From NCBI GenBank assembly GCA_031411655.1, contig JANOBM010000175.1, positions 1 through 64,000 on the forward strand: a stretch of 64,000 bases of DNA. The letters are read 5' to 3'. A program made the translations under genes and the position numbers. This stretch comes from UBA6163 sp031411655. Lineage in GTDB: Bacteria > Planctomycetota > Planctomycetia > Pirellulales > Pirellulaceae. How positions within the stretch are numbered: position 1 is the first letter of the stretch; the number at the start of each line of letters is the position of its first letter. The notes below the pieces were generated by a model. It was not told the origin of the DNA. It worked only from the letters and a program-made list of their open reading frames with translations, and searched no databases. Below are positions 16,946 through 25,753 of this stretch, one piece after another.

Positions 16946-18370
16946 TTACGAAGTTTTTGGTGAGTTGTCCGCTTCCGGTGCCCCTTCCGACACCGGCTCG
17001 TCCAACAAATCATTCTCATTCGACGGCGGATCAGCGGAAATCCCCTCGCCCTGAGATACAACCGAATCACCGTCAAGCGACGGCTCATCAACCCCTAAAT
17101 CGTCGGGTTGCTCCAAGCCATCACCGCTCTGCTCGTCGACAGCAATACTGCTAATCGCAGCAGAATTATCTCGATCGTCGCGATCGCGATCACGACGCAA
17201 CTTCTTCTCCTCTGCCGCTGCTTCTTCCGCATCGGCTGCAAGCAGTTCCGCCTGTTCGACGATGTGATCGACTTCCTCTTCGGTAAGCCCGCCCATCTCC
17301 ATCAGCGCATCCGGCTCAATCACCGAGAGGTCATCATACGACAAATATCCCTGCTCCACCAGACTTTGTGCAATTTCCGGCGTAACCCCCTCGATAGAGC
17401 TAAACCCAGCGACCGCTCTTTCGATTTTTTCCTCTAACTCAGTGCCGGTCATGATTTCAATATCCCAACCGCACAGCTTACTGGCCAGCCGAACATTTTG
17501 TCCCCGGCGGCCAATCGCCAACGAGAGCTGATCCTCCTGAACCAGGACAATCGCTCGGCCGATCAAATCGCAAAGCAGAACCTGTTCGACAACAGCGGGC
17601 TGCAGTGCATTGGGAATAAGAACTTCTGGATCTTCACTGTAACGCACGACATCGATGTGCTCGCCAGCCAATTCCTCGCGGACAGCTTTGATCCGGCTGC
17701 CACGATAGCCGACACAAACAGCAATCGGATCGACTTGGGAGTCGACACTACTAACGGCCACTTTACTTCGATAACCAGGTTCACGGCTGATCGAATCGAT
17801 CGAGATCACACCTTCGCTTAATTCTGGAATCTCTTGTTCAAATAGCCTCTGTACGAATTGCGGACGAGTCCGGCTAAGCACGACACGAATTCGATTACCC
17901 GCAGCCCGAACCTCGTAAACCACGGCGCGAACTCGCTCGTTGGCATGAAAAGATTCCCCGGGAATCTGCTCACTGCGGGGAAGGATCGCTTCCACGTTAC
18001 CGAGTTGCACGGTAGCAACCCCGCCATCGGCGCGACCAATTACGCCGTTGACGATCTGGCCGATTTGGTCTCGGTACTCCAGCATCAAGGCGTCGCGCTC
18101 TGCTTCTTTTACCTTCTGAATGATGACTTGCTTAGCGGTTTGCGCGCCGATACGACCAATCTGATCGTCACCTAGCGGTTCACCACCGAGGGTCGCACGG
18201 ATTTGGCCGTTCTGCCGATCCAGCCGAACGACGATATCCGAATCTTCGCCATATTGGCGTTTTGCGGCGGTCTGCAGTGCAGCCTCGATCGCGGAGAACA
18301 CGATTTCCTGATCGATGTTCTTTTCACGATGCATCGAGTCGGCGTATCGGAGAATGTCTTGTGGATTCAT
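16946..18370 (-). CDS. nusA: Transcription termination/antitermination factor NusA
   Basis: RNA-polymerase-binding factor affecting pausing, termination and antitermination. It begins MNPQDILRYADSMHREKNID, then the N-terminal RNAP-binding domain, an S1 domain around 135-205 (GVIGRADGGVATVQLG), and KH domains with VGYRGSRIKAV and AIGRRGQNVRLA. A helix-hairpin-helix-like acidic module follows (about 310-375). The last ~80 residues are acidic, Asp/Glu/Ser-rich and probably disordered. Length (474) is ordinary. It heads the nusA-infB-rbfA series; the usual upstream rimP is not adjacent, the next gene upstream being an exported protein of unknown function. Confidence 0.95.
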   Translation of the reverse strand: MNPQDILRYADSMHREKNIDQEIVFSAIEAALQTAAKRQYGEDSDIVVRLDRQNGQIRATLGGEPLGDDQIGRIGAQTAKQVIIQKVKEAERDALMLEYRDQIGQIVNGVIGRADGGVATVQLGNVEAILPRSEQIPGESFHANERVRAVVYEVRAAGNRIRVVLSRTRPQFVQRLFEQEIPELSEGVISIDSISREPGYRSKVAVSSVDSQVDPIAVCVGYRGSRIKAVREELAGEHIDVVRYSEDPEVLIPNALQPAVVEQVLLCDLIGRAIVLVQEDQLSLAIGRRGQNVRLASKLCGWDIEIMTGTELEEKIERAVAGFSSIEGVTPEIAQSLVEQGYLSYDDLSVIEPDALMEMGGLTEEEVDHIVEQAELLAADAEEAAAEEKKLRRDRDRDDRDNSAAISSIAVDEQSGDGLEQPDDLGVDEPSLDGDSVVSQGEGISADPPSNENDLLDEPVSEGAPEADNSPKTS

Positions 18371-18485
18371 GCCAGCAATTGATTCAAATTTCGCAAACTG
18401 GCGGTCACCAGCAGCGGGTTCCTACAAAAACGGCCCAGGCTTTCCGACCCAGGCTCGTCAGCGGATTAACAACGAATCACTAAAG

Positions 18486-19289
18486 TTATCGCTGAGGCCA
18501 ATGACTGTCAACCAATAGCGGCTCATCTGCCAATACGGGGTCGATCGCCTCAAGAGTTCCAACGCCTGGAACGTTTACGCGGACAACGATGACACCGTAA
18601 CCTGGATGCGGACGAGAGTTCGATAGTGCAAGCCCGTCTCCTGCGGCTAGGCGAATGTCCTGGATGCGATCGGAAACGTTCTGCTGCCTGATTGAGGACG
18701 ATCTCCGCGAGCCCGCTAGGCGAGACGGACCATTGCCGTCCGTATAGAACGACGGGAGGGATTTTCGAAGTGGAAGTTTTACCTCCGATACTGCGAATTC
18801 GTCCCATTGCAACCGCTGCGACCACTGTATTTTTTCCGTGATCATATCATTGAATCCGCTGCGATCCCGGCGTGGAACGCGAAGACGAAGCTCAAACCGA
18901 GCGTTGGCTGTCACCATCGCGGCAGGCAAATCATTGGAATCGAGTAACTGCAGTCGACATCTCCAGCCATCCGGTTCCAGGTCGGCGTCCCAACTGGCTA
19001 GCTCCGCTGACAAAACGACATGATTCGGCCTTTCAATCGGAGTGACCGTTGTATTTCTGACCACGTTTCCCAATGCGATTCCGTCAAAAGCAAGTGGGGG
19101 CACCGTCTCTCGCGTCCAACCGGCCGTCGCGCTCGTCACTCTGGCCGACGACTTCATTTCGACATATCCAGGAAAAACATCGGCCGATAATGGCAAGAAT
19201 TCTTGCGCCATCGCGTTTGTCGCGGCGACCCCAACCAGACCGAAGGCGAACACCAAACGCAAAACACGAGCAACCAAATTAGAGTCCAT
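18486..19289 (-). CDS. Exported protein of unknown function
   Basis: From the ATG at 19289 the protein has 267 residues and starts with a clear signal peptide (MDSNLVARVLRLVFAFGL... ending TNAMAQ), so it is secreted or periplasmic. An in-frame start 111 bases upstream would bury the signal peptide and is unlikely. The mature part is mostly beta-strand-like, with segments such as RPNHVVLSAELASWDADLEPDGWRC cut into short repeats of hydrophobic and polar residues; the end includes HPGYGVIVVRVNVPGVGTLEAIDPV. I recognise no family. It lies 115 bases upstream of nusA on the same strand and could share its transcript, but functional linkage is not suggested. Confidence 0.65.
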   Translation of the reverse strand: MDSNLVARVLRLVFAFGLVGVAATNAMAQEFLPLSADVFPGYVEMKSSARVTSATAGWTRETVPPLAFDGIALGNVVRNTTVTPIERPNHVVLSAELASWDADLEPDGWRCRLQLLDSNDLPAAMVTANARFELRLRVPRRDRSGFNDMITEKIQWSQRLQWDEFAVSEVKLPLRKSLPSFYTDGNGPSRLAGSRRSSSIRQQNVSDRIQDIRLAAGDGLALSNSRPHPGYGVIVVRVNVPGVGTLEAIDPVLADEPLLVDSHWPQR

Positions 19290-19837
19290 CGCGGGTACCG
19301 CCGTTGGTTTGACGTTTCGAAGAAAAGGAAGAAAAGGACGTGCGTTGCGAATGCCAACCGGGCCACGCACCTCACACCCTGCAAAGCCAAAGCAAATCAA
19401 AAGCCAACGGCCAAAGATTCCCCACCCGGTCCCCGACTCTCCACGAAAGCCGCTTCGTTTGCCACTTATTCATCAAACGCAGAGTCCACCCGCCAAAAGA
19501 ACGATGCCTTGACGCAACGAACGAAACCGTTTTTTCGTCAATGAGTGGCTTTAACAGGACACTGAACCAGATCCGGTGGTAGGGATTGAACAGACCTTAG
19601 GGCCAGCATTCCCCCGGCAGCGTGAATAATTATTCGTTTAATCGCTGAACTTTGCCAATTTGTCAATTCTCGCGATGTAGGGTTCGAGCGAATTGAATGG
19701 TTGCACTTTAACTTTTCACACAATGTGAATGAACGGCACCCAGCCCGTTAGTCCTGATTCGGTTGTACCGTCCCCTTGGCGAATCGATGGTTGCGACAGC
19801 TGACTATCCATTACGCGAAACACCCTTCCACTAAATC
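19290..19837. other. Divergent intergenic region before the pilus module
   Basis: 548 bases between the exported-protein gene and the pseudopilin. No coding region is convincing. The part from about 19615 to 19735 is A/T-richer and contains a perfect palindrome at 19715-19729. This side should carry the promoter of the pseudopilin gene. Confidence 0.5.
19715..19729. promoter_or_regulatory. Operator-like palindrome TTCACA-CAA-TGTGAA
   Basis: Perfect 6-base inverted repeat with a 3-base centre, 109 bases upstream of the pseudopilin start and within the A/T-rich stretch. It is sized like a dimeric regulator site. No candidate regulator is encoded beside it, so the assignment rests only on symmetry and position. 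Confidence 0.3.
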
Positions 19838-20263
19838 ATGAAATCAGACCTACGCAGCGGTTTTTCGCTCATCGAAATGGTAATCGTTATTCTCATCTTG
19901 GGCATCATCGCAGCCGTGGCTGCTCCTAAGATGTTCGATACGGCGAAAACCGCCGAACAGAACAGCACCCATCAACAACTCGCCATCTTGCGCAATGCGA
20001 TCGAGATGTACCGTGCGCGAGACGGCGTGTATCCAGAGTCCAACGCACTACCCACGGCATTGCAAGCGATGCTGAACGGACCGTTCCCTTCACCAAACAT
20101 TGGGTCGGTTCGCGGAAAAACGGGCGTCTATTACGACACGACATCGACCGTTGACGTGCCGGTCGCAGCGAGCCCAAGTGGAACGACTGGATGGGCTTAT
20201 AAGCCTGCTAACGGCAGCTTGAAACTGAACGTACCCACCGGCGAGCTTGGCTCAACCTGGTAG
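19838..20263 (+). CDS. Type II secretion/type IV pilus pseudopilin (GspG-like)
   Basis: 141 residues with a class III signal: after a short charged leader comes G|FSLIEMVIVILILG, where prepilin peptidase would cut after Gly and N-methylate Phe+1; Glu+5 is present. The ~20-residue hydrophobic helix is followed by an amphipathic helix (QLAILRNAIEMYRARDGVYPES), characteristic of major pseudopilins of the GspG type, and a short beta region with Gly, Ser and Thr. It would polymerise in the inner membrane as a pseudopilus. It is the first gene of a module with an ATPase (22676-24451) and a platform protein (24556-25710). No secretin or prepilin peptidase is in the window. Confidence 0.88.
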   Translation: MKSDLRSGFSLIEMVIVILILGIIAAVAAPKMFDTAKTAEQNSTHQQLAILRNAIEMYRARDGVYPESNALPTALQAMLNGPFPSPNIGSVRGKTGVYYDTTSTVDVPVAASPSGTTGWAYKPANGSLKLNVPTGELGSTW

Positions 20264-20388
20264 TCGCCTCGACGAAGCTTCGGCGTGGCTCGAGCTCGCA
20301 ATGCTTGTTGAATGCCACTTTAATTCTGTGCGCATTCGTGTAGTCAAACCGATTGAGTGTGTCTCAACCAAGCCGAGAGCTTTTCGAC

Positions 20389-20808
20389 ATGAAATCGCGA
20401 CCCACTGTCTTAATCGCTGAAGATGACCCCGTCTTTCGACGCGTCATTTCATTCTCTATCCAAGCAGCCGGAATGAATTGCGAATTGGCATCCAATGGAT
20501 TAGAAGCCATTTCGATCATCGAGCGTTGTTCAATTGACTTGATCATTACGGACCACCAAATGCCGCTTTGCAGCGGCCTCGAACTGATCGAATACGTACG
20601 GAGCAATGAGCACCTCTCGTCGATTCCGATCATCCTCTGCACAGCCAAAGGGTTTGAACTCAACGCTTCACAGCTAGTTGACTCGCATTCGCTCCTCGCC
20701 GTCATGCGGAAGCCGTTTAGCCCTCGTCAAATGGTCGGTTTGGTAGCGGCGGAGCTGCTTCATGAACCAATCTCCACGGCGGTGCAACCATGCGCAATTC
20801 CACTCTAG
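20389..20808 (+). CDS. CheY-like single-domain response regulator
   Basis: 139-residue receiver domain without an output domain. VLIAEDDP gives the acidic pair, IITDHQMP carries the phosphoacceptor Asp55, LCTAKG supplies the switch Thr, and MRKPF supplies Lys108. It should be phosphorylated by the kinase encoded next, whose start overlaps this gene's end by 19 bases, and would act through a protein partner. The start at 20389 gives MKSRPTVLIAEDD; a TTG at 20353 would add 12 residues. Position inside a pilus-motor gene set suggests the partner may be the motor or the STAS protein, an inference from context only. Confidence 0.9.
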   Translation: MKSRPTVLIAEDDPVFRRVISFSIQAAGMNCELASNGLEAISIIERCSIDLIITDHQMPLCSGLELIEYVRSNEHLSSIPIILCTAKGFELNASQLVDSHSLLAVMRKPFSPRQMVGLVAAELLHEPISTAVQPCAIPL

Positions 20809-22334
20809 AACCATCCGGTGATCCTGGCGTCCTCTGGCCGCGGTACCGTTCATTGCCGCTGCGGATTCGCATTGCCTTGATAGGCTTAAGCCTGACGCTT
20901 TGTATCGGACTATTGGGTTACGCATCGAACACCGGGCAGTTTTCAAATCTTCAGTTTCCTTGGGTCGCGGCGGCGGTAAGTTGCGCCACCGTGACGATGC
21001 TTTGGTATCGCGCGTCGGGAACACTGGACTGCATTGAAAGCGAACTGTTGCGTTCGGCCGAACATCCTGTGACATTGACTGACGCAAGAAGAATAGTCGA
21101 TGCGAACCCGGTGGCGGTGGCATGGAATGGGCTGGTTGACTCTGCGGCTGGCGTTAGCCAGGGAACGGATCCGGTGCGCGCCGTTGCCGCGCTGGACGAC
21201 GAAATGATCACGATGGCGAGGGCGATGCGAGACCTGCCGACAGCCTGGCTCATCACCGATCTCGACGGGACCATTCGTATCGCCGGGACGGCGGCGGCGG
21301 CGATTTTTGCCTCCATCGATCGTCGCGCACTGGAAGGCAAGAAGCTGACCGAGCTGCTTGGCCTCACCGAACAGGGCGCGGACGTCGCTTCGTCAGGTCT
21401 AGACCATCTGTCGAACGAAACGGAGGCGGCGAAGGAACATCGTCGTCACACGCTGATGAGACTTTTGGGTACGGTCCGAATGGTCTCTCTCAAGCATGAA
21501 GCGATTCTCGCGGGCCGAACTGTTCAGCTCCGAATCGCTCGTAGCCTGCTTGCAGGACGTTCAGGCGACGGGGAAGGGATGACATGGGTGATCGAAGATG
21601 TCACCCAACAAACGCTCGCCAGCAAAAGTCGCGACCAGTTCTTGATGACCGCGACACACGAATTGCGGATGCCGCTGGGTAACTTGATGGCCTATGCCGA
21701 GACGCTGGCGACGAACGAAAACCTTGACGTTGAACAGCAAAAAGAGTTCTGCAACGTGCTTCACTCCGAAGCGAGTCGCCTTTCACGGCTCGTCGACCAT
21801 CTGCTATCCGTCGGTCAAATGGAAGTCGGCTCGCTTGTCATCGCCCAATCAGAAGTGGATATGAGTTCCGTCGTCAGAGATGCCATTGAGAATCTTCGGT
21901 CGGCAGCAACCTCGAAACTTCACACTCTTGACAGTGAAATTTCTCCGAAGCTTCCGCCAGTTCGCGGAGATCGCGACAAGCTCAACGCGGTGGTCGTGAA
22001 TTTGATCGGAAATGCGATCAAGTACACGGCAGAAGGCGGAAAGATCTCGGTTCGCGCCAGCTTCGATGAAGAATCGATTTGGGTCGAAGTACAGGACTCA
22101 GGTCTCGGGATTTCTGAAACGGAATTACCTAAGATCTTTGACCAATTCTTTCGCGGTACCAACCCAAGGGTCATTGCCGAGACCGGCAACGGCCTGGGCC
22201 TTTCTTTCGCCCGTGAGGTCGCAAGGCTTCACCATGGTGACATCGACGTCGAAAGTCGCTTGGGTGAGGGGTCGATCTTTACGCTACGGTTGCCGATTGG
22301 CGGAATTTCTAAATCTGGCCTCCGACCTCATTAA
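20790..22334 (+). CDS. Membrane-associated sensor histidine kinase
   Basis: 514-residue kinase. Two hydrophobic segments lie at about 26-45 and 52-72 with almost no periplasmic loop, so sensing is probably within the membrane or cytoplasm. A PAS-like region follows (roughly 135-265: AWLITDLDGTIRIAG). The phosphoacceptor is His290 in THELRMPLGN; the ATPase domain has N box NLIGNAIKYT, G1 VQDSGLGIS, F box FDQFFRG and G2 GNGLGLSFA. The position four after the His is Met rather than the Thr/Asn used for phosphatase activity in HisKA kinases. It overlaps the receiver gene by 19 bases and precedes a STAS gene by nine bases. Confidence 0.92.
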   Translation: MRNSTLEPSGDPGVLWPRYRSLPLRIRIALIGLSLTLCIGLLGYASNTGQFSNLQFPWVAAAVSCATVTMLWYRASGTLDCIESELLRSAEHPVTLTDARRIVDANPVAVAWNGLVDSAAGVSQGTDPVRAVAALDDEMITMARAMRDLPTAWLITDLDGTIRIAGTAAAAIFASIDRRALEGKKLTELLGLTEQGADVASSGLDHLSNETEAAKEHRRHTLMRLLGTVRMVSLKHEAILAGRTVQLRIARSLLAGRSGDGEGMTWVIEDVTQQTLASKSRDQFLMTATHELRMPLGNLMAYAETLATNENLDVEQQKEFCNVLHSEASRLSRLVDHLLSVGQMEVGSLVIAQSEVDMSSVVRDAIENLRSAATSKLHTLDSEISPKLPPVRGDRDKLNAVVVNLIGNAIKYTAEGGKISVRASFDEESIWVEVQDSGLGISETELPKIFDQFFRGTNPRVIAETGNGLGLSFAREVARLHHGDIDVESRLGEGSIFTLRLPIGGISKSGLRPH

Positions 22335-22343
22335 CTACCTTCC

Positions 22344-22676
22344 ATGTCAAGAATCTCTCGCCAGGGCGCTGTTCTCGTGATTCGTCCAAAAGGCGCATTG
22401 CGAGCCGACGACATCGATACGATGCGTGATGAGATTTTGCTCGAAATTCGCGGTGGGCTACCGCTGGTTGCAATCGACCTGATCGAAACACAACTGATCG
22501 ATGGCGTTGGCCTTCAGTGGATAGTCGACCTTGATGACCAGTGCGGCGAACGCGGAGGAGTGGTGAGGCTTTGCAATGCTGGTGATCTTTGCCAAGACCT
22601 GCTTCGAATTACAAGCGTGGGTGACCGTATCGAGCATTTCAGCAGCCTCACCGATGCATTGCGGAGTTTTTCGTAA
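22344..22676 (+). CDS. STAS-domain protein (anti-anti-sigma-like)
   Basis: 110 residues forming one STAS domain: VLVIRPKGALRADDIDTM, then VAIDLIETQLIDGVGLQWIVDL and VVRLCNAGD. In anti-sigma antagonists the loop after the third strand contains a Ser (DSSG type) phosphorylated by a partner kinase; here it reads DGVG (residues 53-56), so that control residue is absent. The protein may therefore act as a constitutive binding module. It begins nine bases after the kinase gene and its last base is shared with the ATPase start (TAATG), so translational coupling with the motor gene is likely. Confidence 0.85.
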   Translation: MSRISRQGAVLVIRPKGALRADDIDTMRDEILLEIRGGLPLVAIDLIETQLIDGVGLQWIVDLDDQCGERGGVVRLCNAGDLCQDLLRITSVGDRIEHFSSLTDALRSFS

Positions 22677-24451
22677 TGTCGATGTTGCTGAATGAATCGC
22701 CGTCCTTATCTCGCTCCCCGTCGCTTTCGATGGGTGGTGGCACGTTGTATGGCAGAATGAAACAGCGCGTTCATCAACCGCTTGGTCAGCGCATGATCGA
22801 GGCCGGACTTCTCAAAGCGGAGGAATTAGAAACGGCTCTAGCGCATCAGAGTGTTCAGGGCAAGCGATTAGGAGAACTCGTTGCAGAACTTGGCTTGGTT
22901 GACGAGGCAAGACTTTTACCTTTGTTGGGCGAACAACTTGGCGTCCCTGGCGTTCGGTTGCGGGAAGGGCTGATCGATCCCGTCGCAATCGCTATGGTTT
23001 CACGAGAATGGGCTCAAAAACTCGCTGCATTGCCACTGATTTGCGTCCATAACGAATTGACCGTCGCGATGGCTGACCCCGATGACCTGGACGCGATCGA
23101 TGCGTTGCGCAGGTTATCGGGTAAGCGAATCAGGCCTGTTTTCGCGCTACGATCAAGTATCCAGCGATTGATCGCTCGATGCTACGAAGAAAATTTTAGC
23201 GTCGACGCGGTGACGGCCGACATGGATGTCGAATCGATTGAGGTTCATTCAACCTCCATCGACCTCGACATCAACAAGGAAATGCAACTTGCCGAAGGCA
23301 GTCCCGTTATCAATCTCGTCAATTACGCGATTATCCAAGCGGTTCGCCAAGGAGTGAGCGACATACATATTGAACCTGGTGTCAAGCACACGTCGGTTCG
23401 GTTTCGAATCGACGGTGAACTTCGCGAGATGATGCGACCCCGACGAGATCTTCACCCCGCCATCGTATCCCGTGTGAAAGTGATGGCGAAACTTGACATC
23501 GCGGAACATCGTCAACCTCAAGACGGACGATTGCAGGTGCGTGTTGAAAAACGAGACATCGACCTCCGCGTTAGTACGCTTCCCACGGTCCTCGGTGAGA
23601 AGATAGTGATGCGAGTGCTCGATCGCCAGAATGTTACATTTGACCTGGGCTCGCTCGGATTTCCCTCCGATTCACTCGGTGTTTTTCGACGCATGCTCGC
23701 CCGCCCCCATGGTTTGGTACTGGTCACGGGCCCAACAGGCAGCGGAAAAACAACCACTCTTTACTCCGCGATTGAGCTGGTGAAAGGTGTTGAACGCAAC
23801 ATCATCACGGTTGAAGATCCAGTCGAGTATCAACTGCCGATGATTAACCAGGTGCAGGTTTCCAGTGAATCAGGACTTGGTTTTGCTACCGCGCTACGCA
23901 GCATCTTGCGTCAAGATCCTGATGTCATCATGGTGGGCGAAATCCGTGATCGCGAAACCGCTGAAACGGCGATTCAAGCGGCGCTCACAGGGCACCTTGT
24001 TCTCAGCACACTTCACACCAATGACAGCGCTTCTGCCGTCACTCGATTGGTGGACATGGGCGTCGAGCCATTCAAAATATCGGCAGCATTGATCGGTGTC
24101 GTAGCGCAGCGTCTCGTTCGGACGGTTTGCAAGAGTTGTAAAGAACCCTTTTACCCACCGGCAACGTTGCTTCAGGAGCTTGAATACCAGGGCGATGCCC
24201 GACGGCAGTTTGGTCACGGAATTGGATGTCCACAGTGCTTTGAGACCGGATATCGAGGCCGAAGTGGCATCTACGAACTGCTCGAAATCGACTCAGCGAT
24301 GCGATCGCTCATTTCGCAAGGATCTGACCTAGAAACCCTCCGGAATCACCACCGTACCAGTGGCGGACGCACCATTGTGCAGGAAGCGTTACGTTTGGCT
24401 GAATTGGGGATCACCAGCATCGATGAAGTCTCGCGGCTTGCAATCGGCTGA
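22676..24451 (+). CDS. GspE/PilB-type secretion/pilus assembly ATPase with MshEN-like N-terminus
   Basis: 591-residue hexameric motor ATPase that powers pseudopilus or pilus assembly. The N-terminal part (about 33-165) matches the MshEN/T2SSE_N pattern, with PLGQRMIEAGLL, LETALAHQ and RLGELVAELGLV; tandem elements of this type bind cyclic di-GMP in several motors. The catalytic core has Walker A GPTGSGKTTTLY near 353, Asp box EDPVEYQL, Walker B DPDVIMVGEIRD and the His box GHLVLSTLHTNDS. A four-cysteine zinc site follows (CKSCKEP and CPQC). The start overlaps the STAS stop. The platform protein follows about 100 bases later. Confidence 0.95.
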   Translation: MSMLLNESPSLSRSPSLSMGGGTLYGRMKQRVHQPLGQRMIEAGLLKAEELETALAHQSVQGKRLGELVAELGLVDEARLLPLLGEQLGVPGVRLREGLIDPVAIAMVSREWAQKLAALPLICVHNELTVAMADPDDLDAIDALRRLSGKRIRPVFALRSSIQRLIARCYEENFSVDAVTADMDVESIEVHSTSIDLDINKEMQLAEGSPVINLVNYAIIQAVRQGVSDIHIEPGVKHTSVRFRIDGELREMMRPRRDLHPAIVSRVKVMAKLDIAEHRQPQDGRLQVRVEKRDIDLRVSTLPTVLGEKIVMRVLDRQNVTFDLGSLGFPSDSLGVFRRMLARPHGLVLVTGPTGSGKTTTLYSAIELVKGVERNIITVEDPVEYQLPMINQVQVSSESGLGFATALRSILRQDPDVIMVGEIRDRETAETAIQAALTGHLVLSTLHTNDSASAVTRLVDMGVEPFKISAALIGVVAQRLVRTVCKSCKEPFYPPATLLQELEYQGDARRQFGHGIGCPQCFETGYRGRSGIYELLEIDSAMRSLISQGSDLETLRNHHRTSGGRTIVQEALRLAELGITSIDEVSRLAIG

Positions 24452-24555
24452 GTGATTCAAGCTGGTGAATCAAAGTACTCTCGGGTCCAGCCTGATATCT
24501 ACCGTTATGCTCTACGATCAAACATCAATCAACTTTGCTCACACCCGCTGCTTTC

Positions 24556-25710
24556 ATGGCAATTGACTTTACCTACTCCAATCCTCAATCGACACCGAAC
24601 GCTTGGGGCACCGCGAATGCACTCCAAGGACGCGCGGAGGAACAGGCACATGCCGACAATCTGCCAAGGAGAGGTCGTGCGGTGCCTTTGGGCGCTCTCC
24701 TGCTTGCGATCAATCAACTAGCAGTCACGAGTCGCAACGGCGTCGATCTTGCAGACTCACTCGAGATGGTATCGCGCAACTGCAAACACCCCCGCCTCGC
24801 CTTGCAAATGGCTAACATTCATACGTGCATCACCGAAGGGTGCTCTCTCTCAACAGCCATTTCTCGGTATGGCGATGGATTCCCAGCGGCTATTTCTCCG
24901 ATGCTTGCGGCTGCCGAGTCGTCTGGCAATCTGCCCAAGACACTCAAGCGAATCACCGAAATGTTGCGGTCGGAGATCCAGCTCCGGGGCACGATTATTA
25001 GCGCCATGATTTATCCCGCTATCTTGATCTCTGCATCCACCCTTGTTCTTTTGGCGATGATGTTAGGAGTAATTCCGCAGTTCTCAAAAGTGTTCGAGTC
25101 GCTCGGCAAGCCCATCCCCGCATCCACTCAAACGCTACTGTGGATTGGCATGACGCTTCGAGCGAACTGGGTATGGCTGCTGATCGGTAGCGGTGCGACC
25201 CTCCTCGCAGGTATTTCCTTTCGTCGTCATCCGGTCCTCACTCGGCCAATCCACGCGATGTTTATGCATGGTCCTATGATTCGCGAGGCTTATCGCCCAT
25301 TAATGACAGGAAGAAACTTTCGGGCGATTGCAAGTATGGTTGCTGGGGGTGTCCCATTGCTAGAAGCCTTCCGTTTGGCACGTCGGGCGACGGGCGATCC
25401 TTATTGGCAACGCATGCTCGATGACGTGATCGAGAATCTGCTACAAGGAAATCGCGCCAGTGAAGCGATGATGCAGGTCGATTTCCTTCCCGCCGAAGCC
25501 GCCTCGTTAGTTGCGACCGCAGAGAAAACAGGTCGCATGGCCGAAGTCTTAGAGGACGTGGGCCTGTTCTACGAGGAGGATGCTTCACGGCGAATCAAGC
25601 GACTTGTGGCTGCGCTGGAACCAGCGATCATCATGGTGATGGGACTCTTGGTCGCTGGGATCGTCATGTCTGTCATGCTTCCACTACTCGATGTCACAAC
25701 CATCCGCTGA
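24556..25710 (+). CDS. GspF/PilC-type inner-membrane platform protein
   Basis: 384-residue polytopic protein that couples the ATPase to pilin extraction. It has two tandem GspF domains (about 55-180 and 255-375). The first contains MVSRNCKHPRLALQM and SPMLAAAESSGNLPKTLKRI; the second contains GRNFRAIASMVAGGVPLLEAFRLA and VATAEKTGRMAEVLEDVGLFY. Membrane segments lie near 160 (IYPAILISASTLVLLAMMLG), 208 and 358 (PAIIMVMGLLVAGIVMSVML). The start at 24556 (MAIDFTYSN) was preferred over an upstream TTG at 24535. This is the last gene of the module; no secretin, PilM/N/O-like or peptidase gene follows. Confidence 0.93.
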   Translation: MAIDFTYSNPQSTPNAWGTANALQGRAEEQAHADNLPRRGRAVPLGALLLAINQLAVTSRNGVDLADSLEMVSRNCKHPRLALQMANIHTCITEGCSLSTAISRYGDGFPAAISPMLAAAESSGNLPKTLKRITEMLRSEIQLRGTIISAMIYPAILISASTLVLLAMMLGVIPQFSKVFESLGKPIPASTQTLLWIGMTLRANWVWLLIGSGATLLAGISFRRHPVLTRPIHAMFMHGPMIREAYRPLMTGRNFRAIASMVAGGVPLLEAFRLARRATGDPYWQRMLDDVIENLLQGNRASEAMMQVDFLPAEAASLVATAEKTGRMAEVLEDVGLFYEEDASRRIKRLVAALEPAIIMVMGLLVAGIVMSVMLPLLDVTTIR

Positions 25711-25753
25711 GAGGCCGATTCCACGTCGTCACATTTGATGTCGCCACGTTTGA

